This document shows, piece by piece, positions 12,379 to 14,517 of a stretch of DNA of 14,517 bases. Origin of the DNA: an uncultured Pedobacter sp. (GTDB taxonomy: Bacteria; Bacteroidota; Bacteroidia; Sphingobacteriales; Sphingobacteriaceae); assembly GCA_938008555.1 (NCBI GenBank), contig CALLKE010000100.1, positions 1 to 14,517 of the forward strand, in the 5' to 3' direction. A program made the position numbers and the translations under genes. Numbering within the stretch: the first letter of the stretch is position 1; the number at the start of each line of letters is the position of its first letter. The notes under the pieces are model-generated. The model made no database searches. It worked only from the letters and a program-made list of their open reading frames with translations, and was not told the DNA's origin.

Positions 12379-12410
12379 GAAAGCCCCTTCGGGGGCTTTC
12401 CTTGTTTTTA
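12379..12410 (+). terminator. Rho-independent terminator after the major capsid gene
   Basis: GAAAGCCCC (12379-12387) and GGGGCTTTC (12392-12400) form a 9-bp stem closing a TTCG loop, followed by CTTGTTTTT. Only 13 bases separate it from the next ATG and no promoter fits there, so downstream genes need read-through. Confidence 0.93.
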
Positions 12411-12423
12411 TAAGGAGTCCTAA

Positions 12424-12831
12424 ATGGCATTGACCAATATTGAAAAAGTCCGAATTGAATTGCAGGACACTGAAATTGGACTACTTCTTTTGTCTGATGA
12501 TGAAATACAGTATTTTTTAGACAAAAATAATAATTCAGTTGCACGCGCTTCTATTGATGGAGCAAAAAGTATTCTTCTAAAATTATCTATGCGTTCAGAT
12601 GAAACAGTAGATATTTTTAGTATCAAAGGTTCAAAAGCAGCAGAACAATATAGAGAGTCATTGAAGCTGTATCTGCGCGATCCATTCCTAAATCCAGTCC
12701 TGACCAATGTTCAAGGATGGGTTGGTGGAGTAAGTAAGAAAGAAATGACAATAAATGATGAAACTGCCGATAACAACTATGTTGATCCAATCGGTAATAG
12801 ATATGTAACAATTACTCCTGAATACTTCTAA
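12424..12831 (+). CDS. Probable head-tail connector / head completion protein
   Basis: The 135-residue product follows AAGGAG (12412-12417) at 6-base spacing. Its N-terminus, MALTNIEKVRIELQD, and the segment LLLSDDEIQYFLDKNNNSVARASIDGAKSILLKL look like the helical bundle of connector proteins of the HK97 gp6 and lambda FI-adjacent type. The C-terminal third is polar and likely flexible (NDETADNNYVDPIGNRY). Placement just after the capsid gene and before two further short genes matches the usual neck cassette. The exact ring position cannot be told from sequence alone. Confidence 0.6.
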   Translation: MALTNIEKVRIELQDTEIGLLLLSDDEIQYFLDKNNNSVARASIDGAKSILLKLSMRSDETVDIFSIKGSKAAEQYRESLKLYLRDPFLNPVLTNVQGWVGGVSKKEMTINDETADNNYVDPIGNRYVTITPEYF

Positions 12832-13175
12832 TGTCATTACAGTTTTTTAATGCTTCAAAAAGAGCAATTAGCAGGCAAGGTGTAGATTGCACATATATGA
12901 AAGCTGTTTCAACTTATGATGCAAACACTGGAGTTAATTCTACTACAAATACTACTCAAGTAATCAAAGCATACCCAAAACAAGAGATCGCAACTCAATA
13001 TAACTATCCAGACTTAATTGGCAAAGAGATAATCTCTTTTTATATTTATGAGTTGACTCCATCTTTGAACGATAAGATCATCTATAAAGGGAATACCTAT
13101 ACAGTTTCTCAAATTAAAGAATATGTTGGTGGACAGCTTATTTGTTTTTTCAAGGTAATTGGAGTTAAATCGTAA
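12831..13175 (+). CDS. Probable head-tail stopper / adaptor protein
   Basis: ATG 12831 overlaps the preceding TAA by one base. The 114-residue protein is beta-rich, with a conserved-looking LTPSLNDKIIYKGNTYTVSQIKEYVGGQLICFFKVIGV in its C-terminal half. The pattern of 'parameters are needed for a stored value to be measured' strands (DKIIYKGNTYTV then an outgoing strand) is common in head-closure proteins of the gpFII/gp16 type. That assignment rests on size, order and strand pattern, not on a recognised catalytic motif. Confidence 0.55.
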   Translation: MSLQFFNASKRAISRQGVDCTYMKAVSTYDANTGVNSTTNTTQVIKAYPKQEIATQYNYPDLIGKEIISFYIYELTPSLNDKIIYKGNTYTVSQIKEYVGGQLICFFKVIGVKS

Positions 13176-13663
13176 TGATTACTAGCAATTCTGATGAAAT
13201 TTATAAAGAAATTCTGAAATACAAATCAGAAGTAAAACGTAAATTAGAAGCAATGGTTCGTGGATTTGCTCTAGATATCGTTAGAATTGCTGTAAAACAT
13301 ACTCCATTGGGTGATTCAAAACAATATCCTTTATGGTATCAGCGAAGGTACTCAGCCGATTCAAGATTCCTTCCTGTGGAGGGATTTGCACAAGGATCAT
13401 GGCAGATACAATACAGAGACAATTTCCCTTGGCAATTTAACTTCGCTCCTGATCAAGATATAAAAGCGCTTATGCGTGCTTCTTTATCATCAGAACAATA
13501 CAAGTTAGGTAAAGATATTTGGGTTGGAAATGCTGGTCCTTATATTGCTAAATTAGAAGCAGGGAAATCTACTCAAGCTCCGTCAGGGATTATGCAACCT
13601 ACCTTAAACGAAGTAATGCAGGTTTATCAATTAAATTTAAAACAATATTACGATAGAGGATAA
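13175..13663 (+). CDS. Probable tail completion / HK97 gp10-like protein
   Basis: ATG 13175 shares one base with the preceding TAA. The 162-residue protein has an N-terminal helix (YKEILKYKSEVKRKLEAMVRG), then ALDIVRIAVKHTPLGD, GSWQIQY, IWVGNAGPYIAKLEAGKS and QAPSGIMQPTLNEV. The pattern of 'helix, TP, G-W, N..PY...LE.G.S..AP.G...PT' is characteristic of HK97 gp10-like and related tail completion proteins that cap the tail at the neck. The next gene starts after a 1-base gap. Confidence 0.75.
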   Translation: MITSNSDEIYKEILKYKSEVKRKLEAMVRGFALDIVRIAVKHTPLGDSKQYPLWYQRRYSADSRFLPVEGFAQGSWQIQYRDNFPWQFNFAPDQDIKALMRASLSSEQYKLGKDIWVGNAGPYIAKLEAGKSTQAPSGIMQPTLNEVMQVYQLNLKQYYDRG

Positions 13664-13664
13664 A

Positions 13665-14517
13665 ATGTCAGCGATTGATATCACAAAACCAGTCTCGGGC
13701 AATCCTACAACGCAATCTGTTCGAGATAACTTCGCAGCAGCAGCGGCTGAAATTGACGCTCTTGACACGGCGGTTACAATACTAGAAGCGACTGTTTCTG
13801 GATTTGATAGTCATTTAACTGCTACAAATAATCCACACAGTGTTACAAAAGCTCAAGTCGGACTAGGTAACGTAGATAATACTTCAGATGCAAGTAAGCC
13901 GATTTCTACGGCTACGCAGTCAGCCCTTGATGCAAAACAAAATGCTTTGGGGTTTACTCCTGCAAACTCTACGGACTTGACTAGTCACACAAGTAATACA
14001 AGCAATCCTCATAATGTAACCAAATCTCAAATCGGTCTTTCAAATGTAGATAATACTTCGGACCTGAATAAGCCAATTAGTACAGCTACGCAGGCTGCAT
14101 TGGATGCTAAACAAAATACGTTAACAAACAGTGACGGGCTGTCTGAAGGAACTACTAACCTGTATTTTACGGGTGCAAGAGTACTCTCTACTCTTTTAGC
14201 CGGTTTATCAACAGCAACAAATGCAGTAATTACAGCAAGTGATTCTGTGCTATCGGCCCTTGGTAAATTACAGAAACAAATTAGTGATAATTTAACTACA
14301 TTAACTTCTCATACAAGTAATACAAGTAATCCTCACTCTGTAACGAAGACTCAGATTGGTCTTGGGAATGTAGACAATACGTCAGATGCAAACAAGCCTA
14401 TTTCTACGGCCACTCAGATCGCCTTGAACCTTAAAGCTGACTCATCTACGTTGACTGATCATGTAGCAAACTTTAATGCTCATAAAGAGACTGGTCCTGC
14501 ATTCACATATACTTCTG
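13665..14517 (+). CDS. Tail fibre protein, N-terminal part (truncated by window)
   Basis: ATG 13665 follows AGAGGA (13655-13660) at 4-base spacing. The frame stays open for 284 codons to the right edge. The product begins MSAIDITKPVSGNPTTQSVR and soon becomes repetitive. Three copies of a fibre motif with core NPHSVTK, GLGNVDNTSD and KPISTATQ start at residues 56, 114 and 222. A TNLYFTGARV element, also common in phage fibres, lies near residue 166. Such repeats build trimeric fibre shafts; the receptor-binding tip would be beyond the window. The neck-to-fibre order is compact, with no tail tube gene between in this window. Confidence 0.87.
   Translation, partial: MSAIDITKPVSGNPTTQSVRDNFAAAAAEIDALDTAVTILEATVSGFDSHLTATNNPHSVTKAQVGLGNVDNTSDASKPISTATQSALDAKQNALGFTPANSTDLTSHTSNTSNPHNVTKSQIGLSNVDNTSDLNKPISTATQAALDAKQNTLTNSDGLSEGTTNLYFTGARVLSTLLAGLSTATNAVITASDSVLSALGKLQKQISDNLTTLTSHTSNTSNPHSVTKTQIGLGNVDNTSDANKPISTATQIALNLKADSSTLTDHVANFNAHKETGPAFTYTS
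13809..14435 (+). repeat. Three coding repeats in the tail fibre
   Basis: Related units lie at 13809-13943, 13983-14117 and 14307-14435. They share S-H-T-(A/S)-NT-NPH-(S/N)-VTK, GL-(G/S)-NVDNTSD and KPISTATQ. Copies 1 and 2 start 174 bases apart and copies 2 and 3 start 324 bases apart. Synonymous codons differ between copies, so the repeats are not recent DNA duplications. Confidence 0.9.

Overview
The window is a piece of a tailed double-stranded DNA bacteriophage genome (Caudoviricetes), read almost entirely on the + strand. It is AT-rich. It carries consensus-like sigma-70 promoters, AAGGA-type ribosome binding sites and tRNA genes that nearly all encode their own 3' CCA. These traits suggest a Gram-negative, probably gammaproteobacterial host, but nothing here identifies the host directly.

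Left region (1-4183): the 3' end of a beta-propeller-like gene and a small overlapping gene precede an array of 15 tRNA genes or tRNA-like sequences: Pro, Ser(GCT), Ser(TGA), Gly, Val, Thr, Leu, Ile, Phe, Ala-like, Lys, Arg, Met, Cys, Trp. Embedded in the array are an 81-codon unknown gene, an HNH endonuclease gene with its own promoter, a DUF4326-type gene and an 18-codon ORF. Many tRNAs have structural oddities: acceptor mismatches, C33 in Ile, a Leu tRNA without its long variable arm, and a Met tRNA whose 5' half is displaced by extra DNA containing a perfect 18-bp palindrome. The spacers are rich in inverted repeats. The region ends in a rho-independent terminator.

Right region (4206-14517): a virion assembly block in classic order. 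It runs small terminase candidate, large terminase, portal, terminator plus new promoter, XkdF-like prohead protease, scaffold-like protein, head decoration protein, major capsid protein, terminator, three connector or tail-completion proteins, and a tail-fibre gene running off the end. Several neighbours overlap as TAATG, suggesting translational coupling.

The most striking feature is the large terminase. Its Walker A loop (GGAAGSGKT) is broken by two inteins only three residues apart: a Cys1 (class 1-like) intein between G and S, and an Ala1 intein with the W/C/T signature of class 3 between K and T. Both carry LAGLIDADG-type endonuclease motifs. Splicing of both would leave a 488-residue terminase from a 1145-residue precursor, so packaging ATPase activity should depend on two protein-splicing events in one nucleotide-binding loop.
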